A stretch of DNA of 8,711 nt from Chryseobacterium gleum (lineage in GTDB: Bacteria > Bacteroidota > Bacteroidia > Flavobacteriales_C > GCA-002722245): contig CAMDPJ010000088.1 in assembly GCA_945903925.1 (NCBI GenBank), forward strand, positions 1 to 8,711, given 5' to 3'. This document shows, piece after piece, positions 7,242 to 8,711 of the stretch. Positions within the stretch are counted from its first letter, which is position 1; every line of letters starts with the position of its first letter. The notes beneath the pieces were generated by a model. The model had not been told where the DNA came from and searched no databases. It saw only the letters and a list, made by a program, of their open reading frames with translations. The translations under genes were made by a program, and so were the position numbers.

Positions 7242-8706
7242 TGATCAACACCAATTGGTAATTTTTAAACTCCATCATACCTACAGAAGTGTTTTCAAAT
7301 CCGCTGTTATCAGATTTCTTCACGAAAATATAATCTTGCATCATTCCTCTAAATTTCTGATTTAAGAAAGCATCATTTTTTAAGTTCGAATTATTGTTTA
7401 AGGCCTTCAAGAAAATAGCCGTTAAATCGAAACCCAAAAAGGCATATTGAGATGGTTCGGTTTTAAAACGATGTACATAAGCATATATCATATTGTCGAT
7501 ATAAGGAGAATCGTATCTGCTTAAATACATCGATGGAATATGCACTTTTAACTCCTGAAAATGTGTAACATCAACACTTGCATATTCTTGCCATCCTTCC
7601 ATACCGTAAACTGCAAACTGGTAATCTTTGGTGTGTTTCGACATGCTGTTTAAAAACTTAGTGATGAAACTTTCATTGTCGGATGGATAAATTACCACAT
7701 TCGTTTGCTCCTTTGATAACTTAGCTAAAAAGGCTTCAACAGATAAGGTTAACTTGCCTGGCTCGAAATACAATTTAGTAACTGTTACCATTTCACCAGC
7801 AAACTTAGCTTCAATGAAATCGGCATTTCTTCTGCTTTCTTCTCTATCTCCAATTACAATAAAATGAGCTCCTTTGTAATTCTTTAAAGCATGTTTTGCT
7901 ATAGATTCTAAGTAACTATTTTTTGCAGGAACAATCTTTACCGAATTGGTAAATTCATCTACGATCTCGGCATTTTTAGAGAAAGGAGAAATTAAATAAA
8001 TTTTTTTGTTTTTAAGATATTCTGAAGCAATTTTGAAACATTCAATGTTGGCCGGACCAATAATTAAATTCAATTTAGCAATCTCCTCACGTTGAATAAT
8101 TTGTTTCAAAACATTGGTATCACCTCTATCATCATAAACATACGCATCAATATGATATCCTATTTTTTTCAAGCTATCCAATGCAATCAAGCTACCTTCA
8201 TAAAAATCTAAAAACACCTGAATAGCCATAGGAATTTGTAAATCTTGGTATTCGTTTTTTCTTGCACGAATTGTATCTAAAAGGTTCAACTGAAAAGGTA
8301 AAATGAAACCAACTTTTAGATTTTTAGAATTTGGCGTTGGGCATTTTTCATTGGGCAATTTAGGTACAAATGTCTCTACTTCATTTTTGATGATATCGTT
8401 TAAATTCTTCAATCCTTCATCTACTTTGTCCTCTCTTTGTTCTTTCTTCTCTTCTTTTGGAAGTGCAGGAATGAATACATAAGAATCGGTTTTTAAACCT
8501 TCGGCCAATCCGCCATTCGCAGCTTTAATAGCTTCTTGCGGAACTTTATACTTTTTGCTTAAGCTGTACAAAGTAAGCTTTGGCGTAACTTTAACCGAGT
8601 AAAATTCTTTACCCTCTTTTACAACCATGCTGTCTTTTTGCGCTGTGCAAGAGGATAAGGTACTCGCAAAAAGCACCCACATCACAAATATTTTTCTTAT
8701 TCCCAT
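7234..8706 (-). CDS. Lipoprotein with LysM domain and type-1 periplasmic-binding-protein-like domain
   Basis: This is a predicted membrane-anchored envelope protein of 490 residues. The N-terminus has a lipoprotein signal (hydrophobic 6-17, lipobox LSSC with the lipidated cysteine at 20), followed by TAQKD. A LysM domain, which in known proteins binds peptidoglycan or chitin sugars, spans about 35-81 (FYSVK, LYSLSKKYKV, YVFIPAL). A charged linker (84-105) leads to a type-1 periplasmic-binding-protein-like fold at about 129-470: KVGFILPF (131-138), LIIGPAN (214-220), IYLISPFSK (236-244), IVIGDREE, VVIYPSDN. No permease or ATPase gene is next to it, so a transport role is not supported; sensing, or activation of a wall-synthesis enzyme as in LpoA, is possible but inferred. 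The ATG at 8706 is chosen because the lipoprotein signal begins there; only five bases lie upstream, so its promoter is not visible. It overlaps hemF by 8 bp. Confidence 0.88.
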   Translation of the reverse strand: MGIRKIFVMWVLFASTLSSCTAQKDSMVVKEGKEFYSVKVTPKLTLYSLSKKYKVPQEAIKAANGGLAEGLKTDSYVFIPALPKEEKKEQREDKVDEGLKNLNDIIKNEVETFVPKLPNEKCPTPNSKNLKVGFILPFQLNLLDTIRARKNEYQDLQIPMAIQVFLDFYEGSLIALDSLKKIGYHIDAYVYDDRGDTNVLKQIIQREEIAKLNLIIGPANIECFKIASEYLKNKKIYLISPFSKNAEIVDEFTNSVKIVPAKNSYLESIAKHALKNYKGAHFIVIGDREESRRNADFIEAKFAGEMVTVTKLYFEPGKLTLSVEAFLAKLSKEQTNVVIYPSDNESFITKFLNSMSKHTKDYQFAVYGMEGWQEYASVDVTHFQELKVHIPSMYLSRYDSPYIDNMIYAYVHRFKTEPSQYAFLGFDLTAIFLKALNNNSNLKNDAFLNQKFRGMMQDYIFVKKSDNSGFENTSVGMMEFKNYQLVLINE

Positions 8707-8711
8707 TCTAT

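Noticed and set aside
7093..7365. Plus-strand open frame of 90 codons
   Set aside because: It lies antisense to hemF and the end of the lipoprotein gene. Its proline run is the mirror of the glycine run in HemF. It has no sign of independent coding.
6324..8706. A heme-uptake locus combining the TonB receptor with hemF
   Set aside because: The genes are convergent and not co-transcribed, HemF makes heme rather than importing it, and no hemophore or heme-binding motif is visible.

Overview
The window looks like a stretch of ordinary chromosome from a member of the Bacteroidota, probably Flavobacteriia or a relative. The evidence is AT-rich DNA, signal peptides ending in Ala-Gln, a TonB-dependent receptor with an N-terminal carboxypeptidase-regulatory-like domain, almost no Shine-Dalgarno sequences, and TAnnTTTG-type promoter boxes close to start codons. 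It is densely coding. The longest gene-free stretch is the 160 bp between the first two genes (1218-1377). I see no RNA gene, mobile element, CRISPR array, tandem repeat or clear intrinsic terminator.

Layout. On the minus strand, 1-1217 holds the first 405 codons of a DEAD-box RNA helicase whose C-terminus lies outside the window. A short divergent promoter region follows. Then comes a plus-strand block of three envelope genes: a secreted M23 metallopeptidase (1378-3147), a small exported carboxypeptidase-regulatory-like protein (3175-3807), and a TonB-dependent outer-membrane receptor (3797-6322). They are separated by 27 bp and then an 11-bp overlap, so they probably form one operon. The receptor gene converges on hemF (6324-7241, minus) with a single base between the two stop codons. 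hemF overlaps by 8 bp the end of a lipoprotein gene (7234-8706, minus) that joins a LysM domain to a type-1 periplasmic-binding-protein-like domain, so those two are probably translationally coupled.

How the genes fit together. The plus-strand block is about the envelope: cutting peptidoglycan or a related peptide in the periplasm, plus an outer-membrane import gate with an exported companion. The minus-strand pair links a peptidoglycan-binding lipoprotein to aerobic heme synthesis. The helicase is a housekeeping RNA-remodelling enzyme read from the divergent promoter.

I did not find a convincing undescribed system. The points most worth a second look are the LysM plus binding-protein lipoprotein, which has a domain logic like the penicillin-binding-protein activator LpoA; the two adjacent genes carrying the same small domain next to the TonB receptor; and the run of non-ATG starts, two of them very close to promoter-like boxes.
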